NCBI GenBank assembly: GCA_022840405.1
Contig: JALHJR010000006.1
Coordinates: 41,491 to 105,490, forward strand
Direction of reading: 5' to 3'
DNA length: 64,000 bases
Origin: Tepidanaerobacter acetatoxydans_A
GTDB taxonomy: Bacteria; Bacillota; Thermosediminibacteria; Thermosediminibacterales; Tepidanaerobacteraceae
A model generated the notes under the pieces. That model did no database searches, was not told where the DNA came from, and worked only from the letters and a program-made list of their open reading frames with translations. Both the position numbers and the translations under genes were made by a program. Of this stretch, positions 38,228 to 46,153 are shown in pieces; the stretch's first letter is position 1; the number at the start of each line of letters is the position of its first letter.

Positions 38228-38467
38228 CCTTATACCTCCTGATATTTTTATTATGCTGTACTATTTTACTATGAATCGGCTAAATGTGCTATACTTAATA
38301 TATATTCGATACATTATTTAATATTCCTTCTTTGAATTAAAGTCGTAATATACTTAATAGTTTGATACTTTTTGATAAAAATATTGTGCAATACACTAGA
38401 TAACCTTCTTATGACAAGGGTTTATCATTAGTGACTGCACAAAAGCTTCACACACTGATGTTTTTAA

Positions 38468-38707
38468 TTATTCTTCTATATCAATTGCTGCTTTTCTAAT
38501 GTCTGACAGAATATCTAAAATTTGGCTTTTGTAGTAGGTCGAAGCTTCCACAAAACCCCAACCTTTCTGAGGTTGAAAGATTCCATCATAAGCCGCATCA
38601 TGATACGTTCCTATAAAATGTGGAATTTTGTATTCTTTTAATAAGGAAGATAACAGTTTAGCTTCGATTTCATTTTCCAAAATTGCAACTTTTACTATTT
38701 CTTCCAT
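38468..38707 (-). CDS. Small DUF2007-like protein
   Basis: 79 residues from ATG 38707, preceded by AGGAGAGAAT. The open frame extends upstream, but without a start signal. The sequence VKVAILENEIEAKLLSSLL, then YKIPHF, resembles the ferredoxin-like DUF2007 group. This is a recollection, not a search. No membrane segment. Confidence 0.6.
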   Translation of the reverse strand: MEEIVKVAILENEIEAKLLSSLLKEYKIPHFIGTYHDAAYDGIFQPQKGWGFVEASTYYKSQILDILSDIRKAAIDIEE

Positions 38708-38879
38708 ATTCTCTCTCCTTTGCGCCCGAAACGCATAACAAATATAACTGCATTTAAAAAAGATAAAAAGAATGACTCTTTCTATCAAATCCACTTAATC
38801 TTATTTGCAGTTAAAATCAAGATATTTTTTGTCAAGACCTGCCATAACCGCCTCTATTTCCTTTATAATCTTGACCTTC

Positions 38880-39434
38880 TTATTGAGCTTCGCCGTTTAC
38901 CACAACTAAATTTCCGTTAGATGCCCACGAAAAGCCGCAATTGATAAAGGCTTCCTCAATACTGCCCCAAGCCTCTTCATGAAATCTTTTCCACCATGCA
39001 TCGAATAAGCATAAAGTATTATTTGGACCACCGGTTACAAAAATTAACCTGTAGCCATTCAAAAGCGGACTATACATAACTTCTTTTTCTTTGCCCGATT
39101 GAATAAACCACTCGTTTTCAAATCTGAAGACAAAATCGGAATACTGATTTTTTCGTAAGCCAGCTGGTGTGTCAATAAGTGGTTGATACGGTAAATCTTT
39201 ACACATGTACCCGTAGTATTGTAAAGTAATTACTATATTTTGATCCACGTAAACATTATCAATTCCCTTTTTGAGTATTTCGCTGTAAATTTCATCGAGC
39301 AAATGCCATTAGCCATCTGACATTATCATAGGAGTTCTGTCTTCCGAAGCTGCATCTTCGGCATCTTCAGCCAAAGCAGGAACTTTTACAAGCAGCATGA
39401 ATGCCAAAATAATAAAAACCGCTATTTCGCTCAC
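38880..39434 (-). pseudogene. Exported protein gene interrupted by an in-frame TAA
   Basis: From GTG 39434, with AGAGGATTACTT upstream, the frame encodes a typical signal peptide (SEIAVFIILAFMLLVKVPAL, then AEDAEDA) and 41 residues before TAA at 39309-39311. The same frame then continues without a shift for 142 codons as WHLLDEIYSEILKKG and on to VVVNGEAQ. The single stop splits one coherent secreted protein of about 184 residues. Either it is a recent nonsense mutation, or the downstream part is re-initiated at TTG 39302. No family recognised. Confidence 0.7.
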
Positions 39435-39488
39435 AAGTAATCCTCTTTCTCTTGGGCGCTTATTATAGGAGCTGTCCCATCTTTGGAG

Positions 39489-40082
39489 CTATTTTAACAG
39501 TAAAGTAATAATCACACTAATAGTTCCGATTAATATAGCTATTACGGAACCAACTGCCCATTTATTTAAAAGATCAAATTTGTCCTCTATTTTGTCAAAT
39601 CTTTCGTCTGCTTTATCAAACCTTGCATCTACTTTATCAAACCTTGCATCGGTTTTATCGGATAGATCTTTGATTTCCTTATGAACCATATCAAATTTTG
39701 CATCAGTTTTATCGGATAGATCTTTGATTTCTTTATGAACCATATCAAATTTTGCATCGGTTTCCCTACGGTTGGCTTCAAACCTAGCATCGGTTTTATC
39801 GGATAGATCTCTGATTTCTTTATGAACTGCTTCAAACTTAGCGTCAACCTTATCGAACCTCGAATCCATTTCTTTTTTCATAGACTCAAACTTTGCGTCT
39901 ATTTTATCGAACCTAGCATCGGTTTTATCGGATAGATCCTTGATTTCCTTCCGGACTGCCTCAAATTTGACATCTACTCTGTCAAATTTTGCATCCATGC
40001 GGTCTCTTAAATCGTTTATCTGCTGTGACAGATAAAAATATCCGGATTCAAAAATCTTAGGTTCAATCTCTTTTTCTGTCAT
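39489..40082 (-). CDS. Tail-anchored coiled-coil repeat protein
   Basis: About 197 residues. The body is a run of near-identical units built on KEIKDLSDKTDAKFD and related KVDAKFEAVHKEI, predicted to be a long coiled coil. The C-terminus is a single membrane segment (about 175-196, AVGSVIAILIGTISVIITLLL) followed by one Lys. The DNA repeats are nearly identical, so copy number may vary. The start is uncertain among ATG 40082, GTG 40088 and GTG 40091, behind GAGGAGGG. Proteins of this layout are common in thermophilic Firmicutes, with unknown function. Confidence 0.8.
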   Translation of the reverse strand: MTEKEIEPKIFESGYFYLSQQINDLRDRMDAKFDRVDVKFEAVRKEIKDLSDKTDARFDKIDAKFESMKKEMDSRFDKVDAKFEAVHKEIRDLSDKTDARFEANRRETDAKFDMVHKEIKDLSDKTDAKFDMVHKEIKDLSDKTDARFDKVDARFDKADERFDKIEDKFDLLNKWAVGSVIAILIGTISVIITLLLK

Positions 40083-40305
40083 ACCCACCACCTACCCTCC
40101 TCTTACTTATATTAATTATACCATATTTTTTCATTTTAAACCCTTTGTTTTCTGTTTATTTTTGAAAGCCGACTCACGGCTTAGATACAAAGAAAATCCG
40201 ACGCGACGTATCAAGTGGCACTGGCAGAGATGATTGCTATAATGGATAAAGAAAATCAGACAAAAAAACGGCTTTCTTTAAGGTGATAAATAGTATAATA
40301 GGCCT

Positions 40306-40692
40306 ATGAGAAAAATATACACAGGAGAACTCAAAACCAAAGTCGTACTGGAAATTCTTAAGGAAGAAAAGACTATTCCCCAAATCACATCTGGGCACAG
40401 ATATAACCTATATTCCACTTAAGAACGGTTGGCTGTATCTTGCAGTCTTCATGGACTGGTTTTCAAGGTACGTAGTGGCATGGGAGCTGGATTATACCAG
40501 TGAAGTAGACTTCGTATTGGAAGCCCTCAATAAGGCATTAAAAATCAACAAGCTCGAGCTAGTAAACAAGTGCGCCCAGGAAAGCCAGTTTACAAGCCTG
40601 AAATGCACAAATACATTGCTTGAAAACTAAATAACAATCAGCATGGATGATCGTGACCGGGCCATGGACAACATCTTCACAGAAAGACTCAA
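40306..40692 (+). pseudogene. Second IS3-family relic (orfA start fused to orfB fragment)
   Basis: ATG 40306 opens an OrfA N-terminus (MRKIYTGELKTKVVLEILKE), which runs after about 28 codons into a different frame of an OrfB core: GTDITYIPLKNGWLYLAVFM, SRYVVAWELDYTSEV. This is broken by TAA at about 40630, and then SMDDRDRAMDNIFTERLKRT, the region around the catalytic Glu. Most of both genes is deleted. The family differs from the relic at 1063. The left side, 40092-40305, holds only a hairpin and a short gene scrap. Confidence 0.8.
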
Positions 40693-40703
40693 GCGCACTG
40701 CTG

Positions 40704-40865
40704 AATACCAAGATCGGTCTCCTCTGTAATCTTTCCCTGGATCTCATGGCCTCTATTGGTATCAAAATAGCGGAGGTTTCCTTTGTGCATGTGTACATCC
40801 AGAGCTATGCCGGTGAAGCTTTCCTCATCCGGAAGCTTGTATATATAAACGGCTTGTCTGTCCAT
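40704..40865 (-). pseudogene. Truncated copy of the mobile-element gene at 41541
   Basis: The first about 50 codons (MDRQAVYIYKLPDEESFTGI ...) are almost identical to the N-terminus of the gene at 41541-41873. It is then cut off at the junction with the IS3 relic. It belongs to an older copy of the element next door. Confidence 0.85.
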
Positions 40866-40871
40866 GGTCAA

Positions 40872-41230
40872 GGACGCCCTTACAATACACCGAATGTTCT
40901 ATATAGGTATTGATACCGATGGGCCTGCTCCGAGCGCGACAAATACCATCCGGTTCAATTTGCCGCCCAGCTGCATAAACGGTTTGTATTTATTCACCCT
41001 TTCATAGATGGAAATGGGAGAGTAGCTCGGTTGCTTATGAATACAGCACTTATTCAAGACGGTTATATGCTGGCCATAATTCCACCAGTCTTGCGACATG
41101 AGTATATCAGCTCACTGGAGCAGCTCACAATGACGATCAACCTTTTATGGACTTTATTGCCGAACGCGTTCTGGAATCTGAAAAGGAAATTATGAGATTA
41201 TTGAATATTCCTTTTCCTAATCTGCCTTAA
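40872..41230 (+). pseudogene. Decayed Fic gene fragment
   Basis: The sequence follows the intact fic gene (45505-45963) closely, including HPFIDGNGRVARLLMN, but lacks about 100 bp after position 40915 and has frameshifts around 41120. It ends at the homologous stop. It is a remnant of a second, older element copy. Confidence 0.87.
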
Positions 41231-41267
41231 AATAAATGGTACGTTTTCGGTACGCTTTTTGAAGATA

Positions 41268-41305
41268 AAAACCTGTAACCTCTTGAATGCCTAGTTACAG
41301 GTTTT
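41268..41305. terminator. Bidirectional terminator beside the fic relic
   Basis: Perfect stem AAAACCTGTAAC/GTTACAGGTTTT with a 14-nt loop and T-runs in both directions. It occupies the same place relative to the guaA-like end as the guaA terminator at 57692, though the sequence differs. Confidence 0.8.
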
Positions 41306-41312
41306 TTGCTCA

Positions 41313-41342
41313 TTACTCCCACTCAATTGTTAAAGTTTTATT
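41313..41342 (-). other. Short sequence like the 3' end of guaA
   Basis: On the minus strand it reads T-L-T-I-E-W-E-stop, against P-S-T-I-E-W-E-stop at the end of guaA (57738). The last 18 nt match at 14 positions and have the same orientation. It is probably the scar of an earlier integration at guaA, as such elements carry a substitute gene end. Confidence 0.5.
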
Positions 41343-41425
41343 CGTCGTTATTCCTATTATTTTCAGTTATTTCTATTATCATATTTGCTCAAATTATTGT
41401 CAATTTTTAAGTTTAGCAATTTTTT

Positions 41426-41446
41426 TGCTTCCATATTGCTACCACG
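41426..41446. other. Putative attL
   Basis: TGCTTCCATATTGCTACCACG, a 21-bp sequence given here as TGCTTCCATATTGCTACCAC plus G. It matches 20 of 21 positions at 57659-57679 in the same orientation. Confidence 0.65.
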
Positions 41447-41540
41447 TTGATTCTCTATTCCGCATAAAATGATAAGCTTATTTTTCATCTTTATCATGTA
41501 AAGTATCTCCATCGTTTTTTATTTTTAACCCCACTTTGAT

Positions 41541-41873
41541 TCATATCTTGAACTCCTTCCGATACCATTGGTGAAGGTCCTCTGTGGTGTTTAGCTTGGC
41601 CGCCAGCGCCTGGCCACTTTCGACCAGCTTGTAATATTTGTGTTTGAACTCTTCGATTGTTAATACCTTGAACTGCCATTCCCCCGGCATGTATCCTTCA
41701 GATATGAAGGTAAATCCCTTCTCGGTCTCCTCTGTAATCTTTCCCGGGATCTCATGGCCTCTATTGGTATCAAAATAGCGGAGGTTGCCTTTGTGCATGT
41801 GTACGTCCAGAGCTATGCCGGTGAAACTTTCCTCATCCGGAAGCTTGTATATATAAACAGCTTGTCTGTCCAT
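41541..41873 (-). CDS. Mobile-element protein of unknown function
   Basis: 110 residues from ATG 41873 with GAGGAGGT upstream. The start MDRQAVYIYKLPDEESFTGI is duplicated in the relic at 40704-40865. It is acidic to neutral, with several aromatic residues (NLRYFDTNRG, EEFKHKYYKL, HQWYRKEF), no membrane segment and no motif that I recognise. It is the last gene of the minus-strand left module of the element. Confidence 0.7.
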   Translation of the reverse strand: MDRQAVYIYKLPDEESFTGIALDVHMHKGNLRYFDTNRGHEIPGKITEETEKGFTFISEGYMPGEWQFKVLTIEEFKHKYYKLVESGQALAAKLNTTEDLHQWYRKEFKI

Positions 41874-42020
41874 GATCTTTTTACCTCCTCTTACCTGAAA
41901 ATAAGCACTTTGCACCGTACTGGCACTGTGCTATTACTGTGCTTTTCCGGTGCATCTCTGGTGCTCTTTTAGTGGCCTGTATCCTACTATTATACTACAT
42001 CAGATATCTGATTAAAATAC

Positions 42021-42401
42021 CTATTGAAACTCTGGCGCTGGTATTTTACTGCACCTTCTGTAAAGCTGCGGATTCCTGTATTTACTAAAGTTGTTTATCT
42101 GAATGTAATTGCTTCCATTCGTACTGTATCGCACGATAAAGCGTCTATCGTGCAGGCTCTGCAGCATTTCATCAACCTGGCCGGCGCTCACGTCGTCAAA
42201 TCCCATTATAACCTTCTTAATCTTCCTGGGATTGTCCTCCATGCGTCCCTTGTCATCTACCATGGTCCAGAGGCCTGCAAATAATAATTTGGTTAATGGC
42301 GGGAGCTCTCCCATGGCATCATTGTCAAAAATGAGGTTCTTTATATTGCGCATTTGCTCCATCTGCCTTTGAAAAACTGGTGTTATACATGCTTTACTCA
42401 T
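42021..42401 (-). CDS. Phage replisome-organiser-like winged-helix protein (short)
   Basis: 126 residues from ATG 42401 with AAGGAGG upstream. The sequence ELPPLTKLLFAGLWTMVDDK, then GRMEDNPRKIKK, and SNYIQINNFSKYRNPQ match the N-terminal winged-helix domain seen in phage replication proteins of the Lin1244/DnaD group. The C-terminal helicase-loading part is absent. A second, full-length relative of this kind is at 53860. Confidence 0.7.
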   Translation of the reverse strand: MSKACITPVFQRQMEQMRNIKNLIFDNDAMGELPPLTKLLFAGLWTMVDDKGRMEDNPRKIKKVIMGFDDVSAGQVDEMLQSLHDRRFIVRYSTNGSNYIQINNFSKYRNPQLYRRCSKIPAPEFQ

Positions 42402-42424
42402 ACCGTTAGCCTCCTTCTCAAATT

Positions 42425-42700
42425 TTAAGCCGTTATTTTGATGGTGTCGGCGTCTCCAGTAATTAGTCTTATCAGCTGTGCGCCCGCTCTGATTCCATCG
42501 ATATAGCCCTGGTCATATACAGAAGTTGTAAGGTTGTTGAGTTTGTCTTCTGCCGCTATTTTGCCTACTTTCTCAGCCAGTAATGACAAGATTTCCTCTT
42601 TTGCTACCTCGATATCCTCCTGAAGATCAGCTGTAGATATGGCATTGGTATTCTCCTCGGTCTGCAAAAAACATGCTAATTGATAAATGTTCTTTTTCAT
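42425..42700 (-). CDS. Small phage-type protein, unknown
   Basis: 91 residues from ATG 42700, RBS GAGGAGG. Largely helical and acidic in the first half (TADLQEDIEVAKEEILSLLA), then YDQGYIDGIRAGAQLIRLIT. No membrane segment or known motif. It lies 20 nt after the DUF5131 gene and 23 nt before the replisome-organiser-like gene, so all three are probably one transcript. Confidence 0.65.
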   Translation of the reverse strand: MKKNIYQLACFLQTEENTNAISTADLQEDIEVAKEEILSLLAEKVGKIAAEDKLNNLTTSVYDQGYIDGIRAGAQLIRLITGDADTIKITA

Positions 42701-42720
42701 CCTTCATTCCTCCTCGTTTA

Positions 42721-43671
42721 TTATTCGTTCCGGAGCGGGCACCATGTCGGGCTAGTCCGTGCATACCTTCCTGGTATATGTTTGCCTACCTTCATGCAAT
42801 CGTGCCGGCTCCCTCGCTTCCCTTCCGGGGTTATTTTGCAGTACTCACACTTCTTGCAGTGTGGGATTGGTTTCTCCTCCGGCAGTATTAGTTCTGCAGG
42901 GAACTCCTGTATTAAATCCCCGCCCCAGACTTTCTCCAGCTCTTTGCTGCTATTCATAAAGACTGGGATTTCGGCGGTTCTGGCTGTAGTGACGATTGTC
43001 TCTATCCATTTCCGCTTCGGCTTTACTTTGTCCCGCCTATTTCCGGTCTCGGCTCCGATGATGATCCAGTCCATGAAGTCTATGTCGCTTATGTCTATCT
43101 CCTCCAGGAGCGGTTCTATATTGATGAATTGGTTATGCTGCTTCCTGGGGAGGAATACTATCTGATCAAGGTCAGCGCTCCTGGTGACGGTCGTCCCGTA
43201 CCAGAAATTCCTGGAGCGGGGGAGTAGCCCTATGGAGCTCATTTGTTCGTATCTTTGCGGGTACCTCGTCATGAAAAGGTAATTATGCCATGGTGCTGCT
43301 TCACAGGCCCTGAATACTTCCTCTATCCAGGTATCCGGGATCCAAGGTCCGAACAGATCCCCCAAGCTGCAAACGAAAATGTTCGCTGGTTTCTTCTTTT
43401 GTGCCGGCATTGGCAGGCGGTACCTGTGCATTATAGGTTCAAATCCCACCGGGTCCGGTATAACCTTGCCTACCTGGTTTTTAAATGGGTTATCCAGGAT
43501 ATAAAGTCCGTTTTCATCCTTCCGGAGCTGGCTGGATCCTTTGTTGATCCTCACGTCTCCGGAGAAACGCTTTGCTTGTTTCGCTGCGTAGCAGTATGGG
43601 CAGCCATGCCGGCAGCCGGTGACCGGGTTCCAGGTGAAGTTACACCACTCGATCTGTGATATGTTCATCAT
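42721..43671 (-). CDS. DUF5131 (phage Gp37/Gp68-like) protein
   Basis: 316 residues. IEWCNFTWNPVTGCRHGCPY, then CYA, gives a CxxxCxxC arrangement like the radical-SAM cluster motif and is the DUF5131 hallmark. FVCSLGDLFGPWIPDTWIE and WIIIGAETGNRR follow. A Cys-rich end (CKKCEYCKITPEGKRGSRHD) may bind zinc or a second cluster. The family is common in phages and islands; its function is not established. The start is ATG 43671, with GGAGG upstream. Local GC is clearly higher than in flanking chromosome genes. Confidence 0.85.
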   Translation of the reverse strand: MMNISQIEWCNFTWNPVTGCRHGCPYCYAAKQAKRFSGDVRINKGSSQLRKDENGLYILDNPFKNQVGKVIPDPVGFEPIMHRYRLPMPAQKKKPANIFVCSLGDLFGPWIPDTWIEEVFRACEAAPWHNYLFMTRYPQRYEQMSSIGLLPRSRNFWYGTTVTRSADLDQIVFLPRKQHNQFINIEPLLEEIDISDIDFMDWIIIGAETGNRRDKVKPKRKWIETIVTTARTAEIPVFMNSSKELEKVWGGDLIQEFPAELILPEEKPIPHCKKCEYCKITPEGKRGSRHDCMKVGKHIPGRYARTSPTWCPLRNE

Positions 43672-43746
43672 CTGTTTATTCCTCCCTTCCTGGTATTAGT
43701 CGGTGATAGGTAAAAGGTAATAGGCCCGGCTTGTACTGTGCTTTTC

Positions 43747-44034
43747 TCATACTTGTATGAGACTAATCTGGTGCTTTTTGGAGGTCCTTGATTTTGTTTG
43801 GTTTTCAATAGGCGTCGGTATTCTGTCCTTATGTTGCTGCTTTGCGATAGCTGCAGCTTCTTTTCTTATTGTCTCAGCTTCCTCCGGTGTCCTGGCTGTG
43901 ATCAGGATGGTGATTACTCCAGGCTTTAGTTCTCGTGCTACATGGATCGGCGTTTCGTCCTCGTCAATCGTGATTATGTACCTTACCTTTGGCTGCTTTG
44001 TGATAGCTGATTGAAAGCTTACTACTTTAGTCAT
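43747..44034 (-). CDS. Small mobile-element protein, unknown
   Basis: 95 residues from ATG 44034 with GGGGGT upstream. The N-terminal half alternates strands and helices (KVRYIITIDEDETPIHVARE). The C-terminal third is basic and probably disordered (KSRTSKKHQ). No recognised family. It leads the minus-strand left module. Confidence 0.6.
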   Translation of the reverse strand: MTKVVSFQSAITKQPKVRYIITIDEDETPIHVARELKPGVITILITARTPEEAETIRKEAAAIAKQQHKDRIPTPIENQTKSRTSKKHQISLIQV

Positions 44035-44243
44035 GTCTTTTACCCCCTATATCAATTTATGTGGTTGGGTCGTCCTCTTAAGGTATGTTTGCCTGCTCCT
44101 GGTTGATTATCCACCCGCGCCGCGTGGAGGCGGCAGGCTCTGCGGGCATGGCACCTGGCGGTGCCATTTGTGGTTGGGTTGTCTGTTGATCCGGTTTTCT
44201 TTTGCCTGCTGGCTTCCGGTACTGACTTTAAGTTAGTTATAAA

Positions 44244-44272
44244 TTGAACAACGGAAGCGGATCTGGTACAAT
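44244..44272 (+). promoter_or_regulatory. Sigma-A promoter of small RNA 1
   Basis: -35 TTGAAC, 17-nt spacer, -10 TACAAT. Predicted start about 44280. No plus-strand gene follows before the terminator. Confidence 0.7.
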
Positions 44273-44279
44273 GTTAGTA

Positions 44280-44360
44280 CAAGACCGCTCCGGTTGGTCT
44301 GTGTGAAGCTCTTTACATCAAAGCTTTTAGTCGGGTGCTGATGTAAGGGGCTTTTCTTAT
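44280..44360 (+). ncRNA. Candidate small RNA 1 (about 80 nt)
   Basis: Between the promoter at 44244 and an intrinsic terminator there is no open frame longer than a few codons. The 5' part can fold as a GACC/GGTC hairpin with the loop GCTCCGGTT. The 3' part is a 15-bp stem (AAGCTCTTTACATCA with TGATGTAAGGGGCTT, two G-U pairs, 18-nt loop) followed by TTCTTAT. Its 3' tip overlaps the convergent gene at 44357. Confidence 0.7.
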
Positions 44361-44632
44361 GCCACTGTGAAGCGGCGGGATTCTATTTCCTTCAAGTATT
44401 GCTTATAAAGTTCTGCATGTGTCGTCTTAAACGCTGCTGTATCAAAGCGGCTGCTTTTTACAACCTTCCAACGGATCTTGAAAACATCAACCACCATTTC
44501 ATCTACTCCTCTGGCGCTCATCTCAGCTTTAATCGCATCCTGAATACTATTTATTTCTGCCTGAAGCTCTTCTGCCATTGCCTGAAGTTCTTTAAGCTCT
44601 CTAACCTTGCTTACTAATTCGTTTGTACTCAT
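44357..44632 (-). CDS. Small coiled-coil phage protein
   Basis: 91 residues. A helical N-terminus (LKELQAMAEELQAEINSIQD) is followed by MVVDVFKIRWKVVKSSRFDT and a C-terminus ESRRFTVA. Proteins ending in SRRFTVA of this size recur in Firmicute phages, where they are sometimes labelled nuclease-inhibitor- or Gam-like; that label is from memory. It is driven by the minus-strand promoter at 44664 and convergent with small RNA 1. Confidence 0.65.
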   Translation of the reverse strand: MSTNELVSKVRELKELQAMAEELQAEINSIQDAIKAEMSARGVDEMVVDVFKIRWKVVKSSRFDTAAFKTTHAELYKQYLKEIESRRFTVA

Positions 44633-44663
44633 GTAATCACTCCATTTAATTGTTTCTGTTTAT

Positions 44664-44692
44664 AATATAAACGATATTGTTTATAGTGTCAA
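44664..44692 (-). promoter_or_regulatory. Sigma-A promoter, leftward
   Basis: On the minus strand -35 TTGACA (44692-44687), 17-nt spacer, -10 TATATT. It drives the gene at 44357. AACGATATT lies in the spacer and recurs inverted as AATATCGTT at 44727, in the opposing promoter region: possible operators for the XRE-type regulator at 44787. Confidence 0.75.
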
Positions 44693-44733
44693 TGACCAAT
44701 TTAACGTTTCTCAATAAAAGAGAAATAATATCG

Positions 44734-44762
44734 TTGATTTATTAAATAAATTCGTTTATAAT
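44734..44762 (+). promoter_or_regulatory. Sigma-A promoter, rightward, of the regulator/fic operon
   Basis: -35 TTGATT, 17-nt spacer, -10 TATAAT, 25 nt before the start codon of the regulator at 44787. It overlaps the inverted AATATCGTT motif. Confidence 0.75.
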
Positions 44763-44786
44763 GAGAATATCGAAAGGAGTGGTTAT

Positions 44787-45002
44787 ATGTCTGTTTCGGA
44801 ACAGTTAAAAATTCTATGTGTTAAGCTTGGTATAAGTGTTTCTGAACTCGGAAGGTTATCCGGCAGAAGTCCACAGGCCTTTAATCAAAAGATGAAGCGT
44901 GAAACTTTTACTGTCGATGAACTAAAAAAGATAGCCGAAGCTGCCGGATGCAAATACGAGGGCTCTTTTATACTGCCATCTGGCGAGAAGGTCACATACT
45001 AA
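44787..45002 (+). CDS. XRE-type helix-turn-helix regulator
   Basis: 71 residues, with the helix-turn-helix LGISVSELGRLSGRSPQAFN covering about residues 14-33, then KRETFTVDELKKIAEAAGCK. RBS AAAGGAGTGG. It is the first gene of a plus-strand operon with a zinc-ribbon protein and Fic. Dyad elements overlapping both divergent promoters make autoregulation likely. Antitoxin-like control of the fic gene is possible but not shown. Confidence 0.82.
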   Translation: MSVSEQLKILCVKLGISVSELGRLSGRSPQAFNQKMKRETFTVDELKKIAEAAGCKYEGSFILPSGEKVTY

Positions 45003-45019
45003 AAAAGGAGGTTGCCAAA

Positions 45020-45217
45020 ATGTCCAATAATGAGATATACAAGTGCATAGCCTGTGGTAAACGCTTCTCCGTGACTATATCAAATGCAGGATATCCCGGA
45101 GGGAAAGATCGAGAAAGCATAAATTGTCCCTGGTGTGGTGCTGAAAATGGCAGCGAGGTAACAAGCGGCATTATTACCACCCAGAAAGTAATTTCGGAGG
45201 ACGGTGATAATCAATGA
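45020..45217 (+). CDS. Small zinc-ribbon protein
   Basis: 65 residues from ATG 45020 with AAAAGGAGG upstream. Two Cys pairs (YKCIACGKRF and NCPWCGAENG) form a zinc ribbon. It overlaps the fic start by 4 nt, so the two are translationally coupled. Possibly a Fic partner or DNA-binding accessory; there is no direct evidence. Confidence 0.75.
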   Translation: MSNNEIYKCIACGKRFSVTISNAGYPGGKDRESINCPWCGAENGSEVTSGIITTQKVISEDGDNQ

Positions 45218-45963
45218 CTTTATATGAAAAAATCGACCGCTACAAACTGGCCATTGATGAAAAGCGTCCTTTTGAAGGTCATTTGCTTCATGAAATTAAA
45301 AACTACTACCGGATAGGCCTTACATGGTCCAGCAATGCCCTTGAAGGGAACACCCTCACTCTAAGTGAAACAAAGATCCTCCTGGAAGACGGACTGACTG
45401 TCGGAGGGAAGCCTCTTAGAGATACTTTCGAAGCTCTGGGGCATGCAAAGGCTTATGACTTCATGTTTACATTGCTTAATAGTTACCAAATAACCGAGGA
45501 AGACGCCCTTACAATGCACCGGATGTTCTATACAGGTATTGATGCCGAGGAAGCGGGAAAATACCGCAGTCGCCCAGTCTTTATAACCGGCTCAAAATAT
45601 GAAGTATGTCCAGTAGAACAGATAGAAGAGGAAATGAAAAAGCTGTTCCATTGGGCATGCTCCGAGCGTGATAAATACCATCCGGTTCAATTTGCCGCCC
45701 AGCTTCATAAGCGGTTTGTATTTATTCATCCTTTCATAGATGGAAACGGGAGAGTTGCTCGGTTGCTGATGAATACGGCGCTTATTCAAGACGGTTATAT
45801 GCTGGCCATAATTCCGCCGGTCTTGCGACATGAGTATATTAGCTTACTGGAGCGGGCTCATGAAGATGATCAACCTTTTATGGACTTTATTGCCGAACGC
45901 GTTCTTGAGTCTGAAAAGGAAATTATGAGGTTATTGAATATCCCTTTTCCTCATCTATCCTAA
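45214..45963 (+). CDS. Fic-domain protein (AMPylase/NMP-transferase), class II-like
   Basis: 249 residues. The catalytic core motif HPFIDGNGRVARLLMN (HPFxDGNGRxxR) is intact near residue 175. Near residue 40, WSSNALEGNTLTL contains the SxxxEG inhibitory-helix signature that in class II Fic proteins lies N-terminal to the active site and blocks ATP positioning. The enzyme therefore is probably self-inhibited until released. Fic proteins transfer AMP or related groups to Ser, Thr or Tyr hydroxyls; targets here are unknown. Its DNA is partly duplicated as the relic at 40872. Confidence 0.93.
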   Translation: MTLYEKIDRYKLAIDEKRPFEGHLLHEIKNYYRIGLTWSSNALEGNTLTLSETKILLEDGLTVGGKPLRDTFEALGHAKAYDFMFTLLNSYQITEEDALTMHRMFYTGIDAEEAGKYRSRPVFITGSKYEVCPVEQIEEEMKKLFHWACSERDKYHPVQFAAQLHKRFVFIHPFIDGNGRVARLLMNTALIQDGYMLAIIPPVLRHEYISLLERAHEDDQPFMDFIAERVLESEKEIMRLLNIPFPHLS

Positions 45964-46050
45964 AATAAAATAAGAGCGTTATCTGTCCGTTAAGATTCCG
46001 CTCAAAATATACCCAGTGGTAATATTTAAGCCATTCCGCTTTTATATGGA

Positions 46051-46092
46051 AAAGAGAGCCTCTACCGGGATAAAGTCCTGGAGGCTCTCTTT
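46051..46092 (+). terminator. Terminator of the regulator/zinc-ribbon/fic operon
   Basis: Stem AAAGAGAGCCTC/GAGGCTCTCTTT with an 18-nt loop. It has T-runs in both directions, so it may also serve the opposing gene at 46154. Confidence 0.8.
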
Positions 46093-46153
46093 GTGTTTCT
46101 GGTGCAGCTTTGATGTCATAGTTCTATTGTATGACATGGAAGGGCCATGGCCG

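Noticed and set aside
38880..39434. Selenocysteine or recoded stop
   Set aside because: The interrupting codon is TAA, not TGA, and no SECIS-like hairpin was seen.
39489..40082. CRISPR-like array, because of regularly repeated DNA
   Set aside because: The repeats are in frame and encode a coiled coil; there are no unique spacers of constant size and no cas genes.
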